A stretch of DNA of 64,000 nt from Cunninghamella blakesleeana (GCA_017871115.1 JAFCIZ010000002.1:2439501-2503500); one strand, 5' to 3'. Positions 25,786 to 40,974 are shown, numbered from the stretch's first letter. Made by a program: numbers and translations. Notes: a model not told the origin generated them from the letters alone.

Positions 25786-28402
25786 CTATAAGACACGTTT
25801 CAATCTTTTTTCCACTTCTTCCCAATCATCAGTAGGTATAAGTTCAATAGGACGTTTGAAATGTTCTTCAATCATAACCATTTTTTCCCAAGTTTCCTTA
25901 TTATGGACGAAGTTAATGCTAACACCAGTACGGCCAAAACGACCAGTTCTACCAATACGATGGAGATAGGCTTCGAAATCAGGATAACCACTTCTATCTT
26001 CAGGTAAATCATAGTTCACCACCAAGGATACTTGTGAAATATCAATACCACGAGCAATCACGTTTGTTGTAATCAATACCTTGAATTCACCTCTTCTGAA
26101 ATCATCCATTACCTTATCACGTTCATCAGGTGTCATTTTACCATGTAAAGCTACTACTGCATGTCCTTGTTCAGTCATTCTTCTTGAAATTTCATCAGCT
26201 GTAGTTCTTAACTATTTATATCCAAAATGAATACATAAATAATGTATGTATATATATATAGTCAGTAAATTAAAAGAAAAAAAAAATATACATATACATA
26301 CACCCTTTTATATTTATACACATATTTTTTAACTTACTTTACAGAAAATAATACTTTGACTGACAGTTAATAAATCATAGATATTGCATAAAACATCATA
26401 TTTATGTTCAACAGAATCACAATCCACATAAAATTGTTTAATACTGTCTACACTTAATTCTTCACGTCTTAAAGAGATTTCATTAGCATTCTTAGCAAAT
26501 CGTTCAGCAAATTTACGCACATGATCGGGGAAAGTAGCAGAAAAGAGTACTGTTTGAATATCTCTAGGAAGCATACTAATAGTATATAAATATATATATA
26601 TATATAAAGATGAATTAACAAAACATATACACATTTATTCATGTATTTATATATATAACTTACGATTGAATACGAATACTTTGATCACCTAAACCATCTT
26701 GATCCAACATGTTATCAGCTTCATCCAAAACATAAAGAGTAATATTACGAGTTGGTAAAACTCTACGTTTAATAGCATCCATAACGGAACCAGGAGTACC
26801 AACAATTACTTGGCCATCAATAGCAGCACCTCTACGGACAGAGTCCCTTACGACCAATTGTTTGGTAATGTCAGTGAATTTGGACATTTGTTCTACGACA
26901 TCCATGATTTGACGAGCAAGTTCGCGAGAAGGAGCTAAACAAATTGACTATATAACAATAGTATAAGTTATATAAGTATCTGATTAAACTCTTTCTCTTA
27001 TATTTTTTAATAGAGTATATTTAAATATATCTTACTTGAGGAGCTTTGATTTCTGGTTTTACACGACTTAACATTGTTAAAACAAAAGCTGCAGTTTTAC
27101 CTAAAATATAAAGAAGCATATAAAAAAAAATTCAAAAAATAAATATCATGGTTTTTTCATAACATCCAGTCATTTAAATGCGTCTTATTAAAAAAGATTA
27201 AAAATAATTTACCAGTTCCACTTTGAGATTGACCGATCATATTTCTTGGGCTATAATATAGAATACAAATAAAATAAAAATATAACAATTAATATTTAAT
27301 TATTATTATTACTATAAAAAAAAGCGATCACTTACGGATTTTGAAGTAATAATGGTAAAGCGCGTTCTTGAATCTTTGATGGTTTTGAAAACTTCATAGT
27401 GTAAATACCTTTAAGAAGATTAGCATCTCTTTAAAAATAGTAATAATAATAAAAACATTCAAAAAAGAGAATGATAAAAATAAAAGTGAATGAGTAGATG
27501 AATTAAAATTTCTATTTCTATACATCTCTGTAAACTGATGACGGTAATGATTTGATGTACTTACAAACCCAAATCATCGAAAGATTTGACCGAGAATAAT
27601 GGAGAGTTTGGATCTGCTTGTTGATCAGCCAATTTTACTTGGACTACATGAGTACTTTGAATAAGATTTTCAGTGTTATCTTCATTTTCTTCTTCTAATA
27701 TACATTTGTTATTTTTTTTTTATTCACAAAGGTTCAAAAAAAAAGGAAGGAAGAGCAAATACAATATACAAAAAAAAAGCAAATACAGGAAAATAAGTTA
27801 AAAATCAAGTACAAAAGCTTACAACGAGCTTCTTTGAAAAGATTTGTATAGTTACTATTTTATATGTATTTACTTTCAACTGGAGCAGGAACAGGTTTTT
27901 CACTATCAGTTTGATCTTGATCTATTATTTTAATATAGTTTGATTAGCTTTTTCTATTCATATTTCACTTTCTATGCTGCTAATAATAATAATAATAATA
28001 ATAATAATAGTAGTAGTAGTAGTAATATTAAAAAGAAGTGTTGGAAAATCTTGGCTTACTTTTTTCTGCTAATAAATCGTCTAATTTGAGGGTAATTTGA
28101 TCGACTCCTGTTTTAATAATAATAAATAAAATAGATAATATAAATTGATAGATTAATATTATAGTTATATAATAATAATGATAATGATAATAAAGTAATA
28201 TAATAATAATAAACATAAGGAATGCCCCCATCGTTTTTTTTTTAAAAAAAAAAAAATTAGATTGGTAGCTTTGATACAATTATTTGATTATTACTACTGC
28301 ATACTATTATTTATCTTTGATCAATCAACGCGTAAAATATATTTTTTTAATAATAATAATGATAAACACTATTTACTAATAGAGTAATATACCTTCTGCC
28401 AT
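25786..28402 (-). CDS. DBP5: DEAD-box RNA helicase Dbp5 (mRNA export)
   Basis: ATP-dependent RNA helicase that remodels mRNPs at the cytoplasmic face of the nuclear pore, with Gle1 and Nup159 as partners in model fungi. Ten exons: 28393-28402, 28060-28107, 27874-27921, 27565-27694, 27336-27428, 27213-27250, 27036-27100, 26664-26947, 26338-26575 and 25786-26211; total 459 residues. Landmarks: [20 protein letters not shown] (Q region and Walker A, Lys near 124), [23 protein letters not shown] (DEAD near 219-222), [42 protein letters not shown] and [13 protein letters not shown]. NPPRNMIxQSQSGTG is specific to Dbp5. The first exon is only 10 nt (ATG plus two codons and one base). Confidence 0.96.
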
Positions 28403-29862
<1,460 letters not shown>

Positions 29863-30991
29863 TATATATATATACTAGCTAATCTATGTATAAATTTACA
29901 TCTTTTATTATTTTATTATTCAAAAATAAAGTATAGTAATAGTAAATGAATTTTTATAATTAAATAAATAATTTTTTTTATTATTCAAACATGCAATTTT
30001 TAAATAAAATCATAAGTATAAATATATAGTGACAATAGTAGTTTTTACAATATATGTCTATTTTTTTATTTCTTTATATTTTTAAGGAAATACGCACTGA
30101 TCATCAATCATTCAATACTCTTAAAAAGACCCATCACTTAAAAAAAATATAGACTTTACTTTGAAATCCTTTTTTTTATTATTTCCATATTTTTAACCAT
30201 TTTCTTTATTTATTTTTCGGCCGAACACGCGAAGAATTTATGAATAATAATAAAATAAAAAAAAATGAGTTATAAAATTGGATAAATAATAATAATCATT
30301 TTCTCAACAACCACAGTCAAAAAAAAAGTGGGGGGAGAGAAAAGTTTTTTATTGTATTCAAAAACGATTTCTCACCCTTTTTTTTATAAAATGTTACCTA
30401 ACCCATACTTCTAATTAAGTTTAACGAGCATCTTTTTTTTTGTATGACAAATAAAAAAGAGAAAGAACCAAAAAGATTATAATGAAAAGGACTATTAATA
30501 TTTTTCATTGTACAACCCATTAAGAATTATATATTCTGGTTTTTTTTTTAAAAAAAAAAAAAGTATATATATATATATATATACAAAGGAGGCATTTTAT
30601 TATTATTGTTATTATTATTATTATTATTAAGAAATACAGCATCATTATTATCATCATCATTTCACATGTTTTTATATACATGTTTTTTTTTTTTTCATTT
30701 AACATTAAGATTTTTTTTTTTTTTCTGTTATGTCGTGTCACCAAAAATATTCAAAAATCTAATCATTTTTAATCAATTAAATGAGAAGGAAGGAAAATAA
30801 GAATGAAGATGCAAGAATATGTCAATTTTTTTATTTTATTATTATTATTATTATTTTCTCAAAGTGATATACACATCCCTTCAAAAAAAAAAAAAAAAAA
30901 AAAAAAAAAGCATGCATGATTTAAGGAGAGAGGCTAATTGAAACAATTCAGTGATTATTTATTATAATATTATACATTAAAAAGAAATGAA

Positions 30992-31024
<33 letters not shown>

Positions 31025-31293
31025 CAAAAATCATACACAATATACATATATATATATATATATGTATCATTCATATGTAAATGAAATAAAAAAAGAGTCA
31101 TAAAAAATTAAAAATAAAATAACAGTATTAAAATATTAAATAAATAAAAACTATGAATGCATAGATAGAAAAGAAAAAAAATATATATATAAAAAAAATC
31201 TTGTATTGTTTGTGGAATAGTATATATAAAAAAAATGGTGGGAAATATAAGTAAATTGGGGTATTTTTTTATAAAAAAAATAAAATAAAAACA

Positions 31294-31329
<36 letters not shown>
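29863..31329. other. Intergenic region rich in homopolymers
   Basis: About 1.5 kb of AT-rich DNA between convergent polyubiquitin and homeobox genes. It holds poly(A) runs at about 30881-30909 and 30999-31024, T/A runs near 30540-30562, ATT repeats near 30597-30630 and 30838-30855, and (TA)n runs near 30564-30583 and 31300-31330. A slightly less biased patch near 30215-30235 has no open frame of note. No gene is seen. Confidence 0.6.
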
Positions 31330-31332
<3 letters not shown>

Positions 31333-33036
31333 CGCAAAATAATGTTTATCTTTTTCAGGTATTTCAATGTTAGGTAATCTAGTTCTTCTTACTGAACAAG
31401 TTTTGGTGTTATCATTATTGGTTTCTATATAAATTATAAAAATAAATAATCAAATGAATATAAGAGGAATTCATACATTTATTTTATACAACTTACCAGT
31501 GAATCCGTGATAAGCGTATATGTATAATTGACGTTTTTTCTTTTCTTCTAATGATAAACTTTGTTGTTGTAAATGGGAAGAGGGCGTACGATTCATATAA
31601 GGATGATCAGAATCAGAAAAAGAAGATAAAGTAGTAGAATGTGATTGTTGTTGTTGCTGCTGTTGGGCCATTAATTGCTCAGATTCTAAAAGGGGTTGTA
31701 AAATTCTTCTTCTCGCATTAATAAACCAATTACTTATTTGATTTACTGCTAAACCCGTGATATGAGCTAATTCTAATTTTTGTTTTTCGGTGGGGTAAGG
31801 ATGTTTTTTATGTGCTAATAACCAGTCTTTTAAAAATTCAGTAATGTTTTTTGGCAAATTTCCTCTTCTTCTTTTTTTCAATCCATTGACTGAAACGTTA
31901 TTATTATTCGCTATTGGCGTTGTTGTGGTAGGTGCTGTTGTTGGTGATGTAGAAGGAGAAGGAGAAATAGTTTCAATAGATGGATCAGAATGCTGTTGCT
32001 GTTGTTTGGAAAGAAATGAAGATGGATCATAAGATAATGAAGATCTTCTTGCATCATAATAGTCTATAGAATGACGATGATGATGATGATGATGTTGATG
32101 TTGATGTTGATATGGTGGAGGGGTCGTTGTAGAAGGTGAGTAAGGAGGAGAATACATGGAAGGATGAGAATGAGCAGGATGATGAATACTAGGCAATACA
32201 GTTGATGGTGGTGGTGGTGGTGGTGAAGAAGGAGAGGTAGGAGAAGAAATGGTTAAATTATGATGGTATTGATAAACAAAGGACGCATCTACCAAAGTGG
32301 ATCTTCTTCTTCTTCCTGTTTGATTATATAAGGGTGGTGGTGTAATGTCTGTTTTAGGCTCTAAAGGTGTTATGGTTAAAGGATGAGGCGTTGAAGGGGG
32401 AAGGTGGTGATGACGATCATTTTCATCATCGTCATCATTATCATTGGAATTTGTACTACTATCACTTGATGTTGAGCTTGTACTTGTACTTGGCAACATG
32501 TTGATTAAGCTATCATCATTTATTTCTTTATTATCTTTATCTGTTATTTGCTTTTGATCATGATCATTATAATAAACTCGTTGAAATCCTTCATTATTAT
32601 GGGTAGCTGCTTTTAATTGATCTATTCATTAAGGATAAAATAAAAAATAGTTACACATTGGTTAAATATAAGCTATAAAGATGCGACTAAATAATATTTG
32701 CATATCCTATTATAAATTATATAAAAATATATGTTTACCAGTATGATCACTATCTTTAATTTTTTCTTTTTCTGACCATATTTGTACATTTTCATTTAAT
32801 ATATTAGCTATTCTCATTTTGTGTGTTTCCATTTTACGGTTACCAATTTGCAACCGTTCAGATTCATGATAAACCACAACTGGTTTAAATGAACGTGTAG
32901 GTGATAACTAATATATATATAAAAAAAAAAAAATTAAATATAATAAGAATACTATTAGCTCTAATAATTCTATTATATTAAATTAGAACAATAAAAGTTT
33001 ATTTTAAACACATACGATAGGTGAGGTTGGTGTCAT
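31330..33036 (-). CDS. TALE-class homeodomain transcription factor
   Basis: Four exons (33016-33036, 32739-32907, 31497-32621, 31330-31424) give 469 residues. The homeodomain starts at KKRRRGNLPKNITEFLKDW. It has the three-residue loop extension HPYP that defines the TALE class and ends with the recognition helix NQISNWFINARRR. The 300 residues before it are low-complexity: Ser/Thr/Pro runs, a His run (about 6) after QHQHQ, and short poly-Pro. After the homeodomain come a Gln run and a short basic tail (SVRRTRLPNIEIP). The first exon encodes only MTPTSPI, which could be a MAPK-type phosphosite. TALE factors in fungi act in development and mating; the specific role here is unknown. Confidence 0.92.
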
Positions 33037-33118
33037 ATTTTCTTTGAAATGAATAAAAAGAATTAATAAAATTAATAGGTTATAAAATAAAAACTATTTT
33101 ATATATAACATAAATAAT

Positions 33119-33235
33119 ATGAAGAGAGCGAAAAAAATTAAAAAGAAAAGAGAAGCAAAGAGAAAAAAAAAAGAAAAAAAAAAGAGAAAAAGAAGAAAAA
33201 AAGAAGAAGAAAAAGAGTTACCTCTTTTTGGGGGA
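33119..33235. repeat. Long strand-asymmetric purine tract
   Basis: Almost every base on + is A or G for over 100 bp (poly-Lys/Arg/Glu in translation). It lies just upstream of the homeobox gene start. Tracts like this can form triplex DNA or act as nucleosome-excluding promoter elements. Confidence 0.7.
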
Positions 33236-33899
33236 GAAAAAAAGGTTGCTTTTAAAAAAAAAAAAAAATTCAAAATCCGAATTGAGCTAGATTTGTCACG
33301 CCTTTATTTAAGGGAAAAAGGTCATGTCAAATTGAAATGCTTTTGAACAATCATGGGTGCGTGTATAATAATAATAATAATCTATAAAATGTATATAATG
33401 ATTCTTTTTAATTTGGTTACTCAAATAAAAAAAAAAAAAAAAAAAAATCATGTGTTTTGAGAGTTTAACAGGTCGTCCTTGTGATCTTTTGCTCTTTTTT
33501 TTTAACATAATTTGCCGGGTACTACCTACTATTTTTATAGATTTCATTTTATATATATTTATATATTCATTGACAAATTTTTAAGGAGAAAGGGAGAAAG
33601 TAAACGAGAGAAAGTGACTACTTATGCTATTATTATATAAAATAAATAAAATAAAATAATATATATACATACACATATACAAAGATGCGCGCATTGGCCA
33701 GATGATGATAGAGCAACTACTTCGGGATAACCCAATAAGGACATTCACTCCAAAATTATCACAGACATTAGTTTTTTTTTTTTTTGTTACCCTCCTTTTT
33801 TTTTTTTTATTGTTTACTTGTAACCATTTTATCTCGCTATACTTCTACTCACCCTTTCTCTTTTCCTTCCTCTCTCGTTCTCTCGCATTTTATTATTAA

Positions 33900-33932
<33 letters not shown>

Positions 33933-34998
33933 GTATTTATTTATTTATTTATTTATTTGATTTTCACCCTTGATTCCTTCTCCTTATAAAATTTAATGTA
34001 TCATACAAGTATTTATAATATGATTTGTTGTTGTGGATTGGAATAAAAATAATAATAAACATGTTGTATTGTTGTTCAATTTCCCCTAACCCATATTTTA
34101 CCCATTTTGATTTTAAATTTTTTTTTTCTTTTTTTCTATTTATTTTTCGGTGCCGAATGGGTTTTTTCAGTATCTCTTCCTCCATTTCCTTGTTTAGAAT
34201 AAAATCTATCATTATATATATAAAAAAAAGCGTAACATTACCCTGACCTGAGCGGGGTGCTCCAACTATAATTACTATTTTCATCATTACTATATGCAAC
34301 TATTAAAAGTCCGGATTAGATTTTCGTTGATCGATGTTATATTACTATGATTTTATATATACGTGTATATAAAAAGCTGATGAGATCAAATGAAATTATA
34401 AATATACAGTATTATCCATTTGCGTTAAAAATATAGACTATTCCCTTAAAAATAATGATAATATATAATAACTGATATATGGTGATTATCTTATGTTATC
34501 ATTATTATTATTTATTAATTAGAATTAAAAATAAAAAGTAAAAATAAAAAGTAAAAGTAAAATGGTTGAGAAAATTAAGCCATCATGGGATCAAACTAGA
34601 TGACAAAAAAAAAAAAAAAGGAAGTTATAATAATTAATTATAAGTTACACCTAAAAAAACTAATCAAAGCCATCATCCCATTAAAATAGTATATACCTTT
34701 GTTCCCGATTTTTTTTTTTTTTTTTTGTCTTATCTTCAATTTTTTTTATGTCAAATGATTTATGTTGTGTTCTCTTTTTTTTTTTTCTCACTTGCTTTGA
34801 TTTCGGAAGAGAGAGAAATATTGCCCTTGATATACATATAAATAAATAACGTCAGTTGAACTTTATATAAAAAAAATTGTCTGTGCAACTTTTTTATGAT
34901 TCATTTCTATCAAAATAATAAATAAAAAGTAATCCCCCGTGATCAAATAAAATCTTGTTCTTTTCGTTAGTATTTTCCTTTTTGTCCTTTTTATTTTA

Positions 34999-35050
34999 TA
35001 TAAAAAAAAAGATTTTATAAAAAAAAAAGATTTTATAAAAAAAAAGATTG
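34999..35050. repeat. Short tandem repeat, ~18-bp unit
   Basis: Three near-identical copies of a unit reading GATTTTATAAAAAAAAA lie head to tail. The last copy is truncated into GATTGATTTTC. Confidence 0.75.
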
Positions 35051-36595
35051 ATTTTCTTGATGTATCTATGACCTTATGACCAATGAACCTAAATAGTTTT
35101 TTTTTTTCTTCCTTCCATCTTTTGATCTATAATATATAAAAAAAGAATAATAAAGAGTTTTGATTAGCTCAGTAATAACTATTCTAATGATTTATTTCTA
35201 TTTTAAATTTTTTTCGAGTTCACCTGAATGACACTTTTATTTTATAATTACCTTATAATCATAGTAACTACTGCGTCCTTGGCATTAGAAAGTTTCTAAT
35301 TTTCTCTTTTGATTAAAAAAAGTATATATTTAGCTAGTACTTTTTTATATAATCATCATCAACATCGTGATTGAAAAAAGTTGAAATCCTTGACCTGTTG
35401 ATGAATGAATCATTTTTAATTACTTGATAGTACTATATTGCCTCTCTTAATTATTAGTTTGAAAAAAAACGCTCATATTTGACTAAAATCTGTAAGATAA
35501 TGATTGTTATAAAAAAGAAAATTAATAAAAAAGAAACGCTGTATGTTAAATATCAAATGCTTTCATTACATATATATATATATAGCTTTTAATATAATAT
35601 AATTTTCTAAAAAGAGTATGGTACTCCTCAACTTTTTAATAATTTTATTATGATTTTTATTCTTCTATATTAGAAAAGTACATAACACCTTGTTATAAAA
35701 TATTGAATTATGGATGCTATTTGGAGGTTGGAATGTTTGGTGAATTTTTGGATATCTATAAACCACTCTTTGTCCAACTACATAATTTATACTTTATCAT
35801 TTTTGTATTGGCTAAATATAAAATAAATACTTCTTGCTGGATAGTTTATGAAAGGCATCGCTCTATTATTCTCGTTGAATTCGATAATTTGTAAGTTTAA
35901 ATTATGTAATTGAATTTGTATGTCATAGCTTTCAAAGGAAAATTGCTCTATTTCATACGTGCAGATTTAAAGTAGCAATGCAATACTTTTTTTAAAAGCA
36001 TATTTTTATTTTTACATTTATAATAAAATGAAAATAACTATAAAGAATCAATGGCACTAAGTGATAATTATTGCAATTATTTTTATTTCAATTTATTTAA
36101 AAATAAAATTTGATGTTATACTTGCGTAATAAAATGAATAACACAAAGTATATATGAATAATGAAAAAAAGAAAAAAGTAAATGGAAGAAAGAGAAAAGA
36201 ACTAAAGCCAAAAAATTTTACTTAAAAAAGGTAGCTGGGTTTCAAAAACATTGCCAGATATTTTTTTTTCTTGGTTGCTTATTTAATAAAGTTAGTATTA
36301 TTATGGCATCTTCAAGACTTTTTATAATTATATAAACTTTTTTCATTCATAGATTTAATATATAATTGCAAAATTTAGTATCTGTTACATTTGATCAAAA
36401 GATTAAATCATAAAGGAATGCTTTTTTAAAATGGGTAGCTGATTTTATTGTTCTCCTATTTAGTATTTTTTTTATTGCTATTATATACAATAAAAATAAA
36501 AACGAGCAGTCTCAAGTATATGGAAATTTTTAAAGTATCAATTTAGTTTTAACATGCTAATTAATAAAATAAAAACTATAAATCATAAACATTTA

Positions 36596-37065
36596 TTGAA
36601 TAATTTTAAAAATGTTATTCAAGCTAAATATTTATTTATCCTTATGAATCATGAATAAATTGACTTGAAAACTTTATAAATTCACAACATAATCATTCTC
36701 TACATGTACGCTATTTTTTTTTTTTTAGAATGGCATTGAATATCCGTGACCTTATTTAAAAATTCATACACAAGTTAAAAATCTACTCTTCTCTATATAT
36801 AATATACCAGCCGGAGTGGAATTTTAACAGATTGTCCACATAATTGCATACTATATGTAGATTAATTCTATTAAAGGGTTTTGAATATTTATGGACATAT
36901 TTAGAGAATAAATTTCTAATCAAATATTAATTTTTCTTTATAAACTATGAATTGTGTGGCTTGAAATTTTCCTAGATATACAATAAATTTATTTTCTACA
37001 TATTGATTCATTTTTATGGGATAATCTTAAATATTCATTGATTTATTCCATATTCATAGTTAAGT

Positions 37066-37097
<32 letters not shown>

Positions 37098-37190
37098 CTC
37101 AATAGATAATAAACCAGTTGATGTAAAATTTTAATTCGCGCAAATCAGATTTGGTATTTATATGTAGATTAAATTTTGTCTATAAATTGA
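36596..37190. repeat. Diverged ~290-bp direct duplication
   Basis: Two consecutive segments (about 36596-36875 and 36880-37190) share a collinear series of landmarks: a cttgaaa-type block, a ttctacat block, gaatat/aaatatt followed by an agttaaa block, ATAATA(T/A)ACCAG, an aattttaa block and TATATGTAGATTAA. The second copy has an inserted (TA)n run. They read as an old tandem duplication of a non-coding unit with no long frame in either copy. Confidence 0.55.
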
Positions 37191-38296
37191 GTTAAAAAAT
37201 ATATATTGGGATAAAATTTACCTTGTATGTAATTGAGATAAATGTAAAAGAATATAAATAATAACTATGATCATATAGAAGGTAGTCATAAATGAATTTG
37301 TAGAATAAATAGTTTTTACTCATTCTCTATGTAGCTCGACATATATCTATTAAATGATAAAAACGGTAATATAGAATAGTATAATAATTATATATTATAT
37401 TTTAAGTTTATTAATATCATTATTATATTCTTTTTATCAGATTTCAATCCGTACACGTTAATAAAACATTTATCTTTTACATAACAATAAAATAAAACAC
37501 TGTCGTCAATTTAGTAATCTTATTGTTTATTATAGAATATTCGATTCCCTTTCTATGACATTTATTAATTTGTATTTAATTAAATACTTTTATTGTTATT
37601 ACTATTGTTTACATATGTTTATTTGATATGATAATAGAAAGTAGCTTATTGTTTTATTTTAAATCGAAAAATTATTTTAAAAAACAGTACACGAGGAATC
37701 GATTGTAATAATCCTATTTTGGAATAAAAAGAATATTTAATGTTTGTTTTCAAAAAAAAAGGTCGAAAAAGGAAGGCACGGAATACCAAGACAGTCCTCC
37801 AATTTTAGCCCTTGTTACTGATAATTTGTTTTTGGTAATCGACCATTTGCCATTTCTTAAAAATAATAGGTTTATTTAAAGTCAAGTTTTCTTTAATTTT
37901 AATATTATTATTACTATTATTCTATAAACTAACAATTATAATAATTAATCTACAATAAAATAAGCTTTTTATTTTATTTTATTTATTTTATTATGAAAGG
38001 AAAATAATAATAAATGTAGAAATATAATTAATAATAATAATAATAAAATCAATAATAAATAAAAGGAGTGCAGAAAAAAAAGATGCGGTGTTTTAAAAAA
38101 AGACTTTTTATTGGTGGAGGCTTTATTTGCAAGTATATATTTTAATATTTTTTTTATTTTCACACATTTTTTCTTTTTCCTTTCTCTTCCTTTTTCCTTT
38201 TTCAAAAAAAAATACTTATCTATTTCTTTATATTAAAAAATAAAAATATTAAAAAAGAATTGACTTCTTATTTATATATATATTTATATAAAAGAA

Positions 38297-38441
38297 ATGG
38301 AACAAGAAGAAGAATTTATTAGTTGGGTTATGCAAAATAATCCTTTGGATGGCGTATATACTAATTATAATAATATACAACAACAAAATAATAATATATC
38401 CCAACAACGACAACAACAACAGCAGCAGCAGCAGCAGCAGC

Positions 38442-38495
<54 letters not shown>

Positions 38496-39382
38496 TAAAA
38501 CAAGAAGTTTATACCGCTACCCCTAATGGTCATTTACATTCTCAACCTTTATCGTCAACCTCTTATCCTTTAACTCATTCAGAACATATAAATGAAAATA
38601 ATAATTATGACTATCACTTTGGTAATAAACAGCAGGTTTATATTGATCATACATCACCTCCCTATTCTCAAGAATTGGATTCATCTCAAAGCCACGATCA
38701 AAACCAAAATAATAATAATAATCCTTCTTCTTCTAAACAATCGGATGATGAAGAGCAATATACTGAAGCTCAACTTAAAATGATGACATCAAAAGAAAGA
38801 AGACAATTAAGAAATAAAATATCGGCAAGAAATTTTAGAAATCGTCGTAAAGGTAAATACAATAAGAATAATATTTGTTTTACTTTTTATAATAAATGCC
38901 TTGAGCTATATACATATAAACAATATAATTGATCGACTATTTTAATTTTATTTCATTTCATTTATTTTATTTATATTTTATTTTTATTTTTTATTTTTAA
39001 TAGAATATATTGCTTCATTAGAAGGAGAAGTTGCCAAATTTAAAAATGAAAATAGTCAGCTGCGATTAGAAATTAAATGGGTTCGTACAACTTTAAACAA
39101 ATTGCAAAAGGAAAACGATCATCTGCGTGTAGAGCTTGCTCTCTGTAACGGTGGCATCAAAAAAAACCCAATCGGTAGCACAAATGAAGCAGTACAACCA
39201 ACACAACATCCCATTGTCCCTCCTCACCCTTCTATTCCAAATAATAATGAGATTGATAATAACAACAATAATAATAATAATAATAATATTCAACCTATTA
39301 TAACACCTTCATCTTCTTCTTCATTATCATCACCTACAAACATATCTTTACATTCAATGCATCCTCCCCCATCCCATTCTAT

Positions 39383-39413
<31 letters not shown>

Positions 39414-40974
39414 ACAGTTCATCATGAAAGTATAACACCTACTACATCTTTATCATCTTCTTCAACATTAAGTGCTACAGCTGCTTCATTACATGCAGCT
39501 CAATTAAATAAAAAATTATCAAATGTGAATAAGAATAACGCCTATCCTACTTTATCATCCTCACCTCCTGATCATCAAAATAGTAACAATAATAATAATA
39601 TGATTCATCATACTAATTATTATGGAAATAGAAAATCATTATCACCTACTCAACCTGTACCTGGTACTATTGAAACGACACATTCAGATTCTTCTTCTTC
39701 CTCTTTTGCAAGTCAACCTTCCCCACCTAACTTTGCAGATCTTGGTGAAACGTGGGATGTGATTGTTCCTAATGAATTTGGCTATACTAATACTCCTGAA
39801 ACAGGTTTACCATTATCTATGCTTCATACATTACCTACTCAACAACAACTAATGACCAATTCAACTCCTAACAATAATAACAATAGCAATAATAATAACA
39901 ATATGTTAACCCAGGCATCTATATCATCAAACTCATTACCAATAAACAATAGCTCTATGATAGTAAGACAACCACACCCTCAGCAACAACAGCAACAACA
40001 ACAATATCCTCTTCAAACATATATTCATCCTCAACAACAGCATCAAGTCATGTACCATCCTCAACAATTTACACAACAACAACAGCAACAACAACAACAA
40101 CAAGTTTCTTATCCTCATCGACATCAACAACATAGATATGTTTCACACGCTATACTACCACACTTTGATATTGAACAAATTTTAAGTAAAGAACAACAAA
40201 AAGGATTAACTACCAATGACATGTTTAAGAATTATCCATTATTAGCTCCAGCACTAATGTCTATTGTGGTTCATCATACAATGACAATGAGTGCAGATGA
40301 TTTAATTAAACATAATAAGTTATTATCCTCTCCATCATCACCTACCTTAACATCTAATTCATCATCATCCTTTTCATCTCATCGTCATCAATTTGGTCAT
40401 AAATTGATGATTCCTGGCTTATTTAAGCATAAATATCAAACCTCTGGCATGCCTTTCTCTTGTCCCACTAATTCCTCTGCTACTACTTTAACTAAAAAGC
40501 AAATTCGTATTATGTGGGAAAATGTTTTAGATCATATGATGATTACTTCTACAAAATCTTCTTCATCATCAAAGAAACGTCAATCCATTATTTCTCTTGA
40601 TGAAAATAATCAAGAAATAATAAATGAAGAAGAAGAGGACGTTAATGATTTAGAAACTATCGAAATGGATAGGGAAGATAAAGATGAATTTACAAAAATG
40701 TTTCTTCAATGGCAGCAACAACAACAAGATAATCCCTATGATTTGGATGAGCTTTATGATGACGACTTTGAATATATTTTTGAAAACGAAGATCTTCAAG
40801 CATGGTACGATAGACCTGTAACTGGCTTCAAGGCTATTTGTCCATTATATTGGCTACAACGTCAATTCTGTCGTTTCATTATAACTTATGTTGTCGTGAA
40901 ATATCCTCAATTAGAAGATCCTTGTCGAAGTTATTTACCTGTTTGTGAACAATTTAAAAAACGTTTAGTCACTA

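Larger units (their letters stand above)
33037..38296. other. 5.3 kb gene desert
   Basis: The longest stretch without a recognisable gene. It contains a purine-only block (33119-33235), homopolymer runs, (ATT)n at 33899-33930, an 18-bp tandem repeat at about 34999-35050, and a pair of diverged ~290-bp direct repeats at about 36596-37190. The longest open frames (35703-35894 on +, 33964-34299 on -) show no family motif. G+C falls lowest across 36000-37700. Regulatory DNA of the flanking homeobox and bZIP genes, a decayed mobile element or a small non-coding RNA locus are all possible; none is demonstrated. Confidence 0.6.

Noticed and set aside
28028..28279. Possible alternative 5' exon of DBP5 starting inside intron 1
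   Set aside because: Most of the frame is poly-Tyr/Ile from ATA/TAT repeats; only the last 20 codons are real DBP5 exon, better reached from the 10-nt exon at 28393-28402.
34081..34105. CCCTAACCC-like string resembling telomeric repeat
   Set aside because: A single occurrence within T-rich DNA with no tandem array, so not an interstitial telomere.
33964..34299. Minus-strand 111-codon frame containing GAPRSGQGN
   Set aside because: The phrase hints at a nucleotide-binding loop, but it is not a real P-loop (no GK[ST]) and the rest is poly-Ile/Lys without family features.
35703..35894. 63-codon + strand frame in the gene desert
   Set aside because: It is the least biased frame of the desert but too short and without a recognisable motif or good start context.
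38249..38494. Antisense poly-Leu open frame
   Set aside because: It is the reverse reading of the CAA/CAG repeat in the bZIP gene and of intergenic ATT runs; it has no start context or motif.
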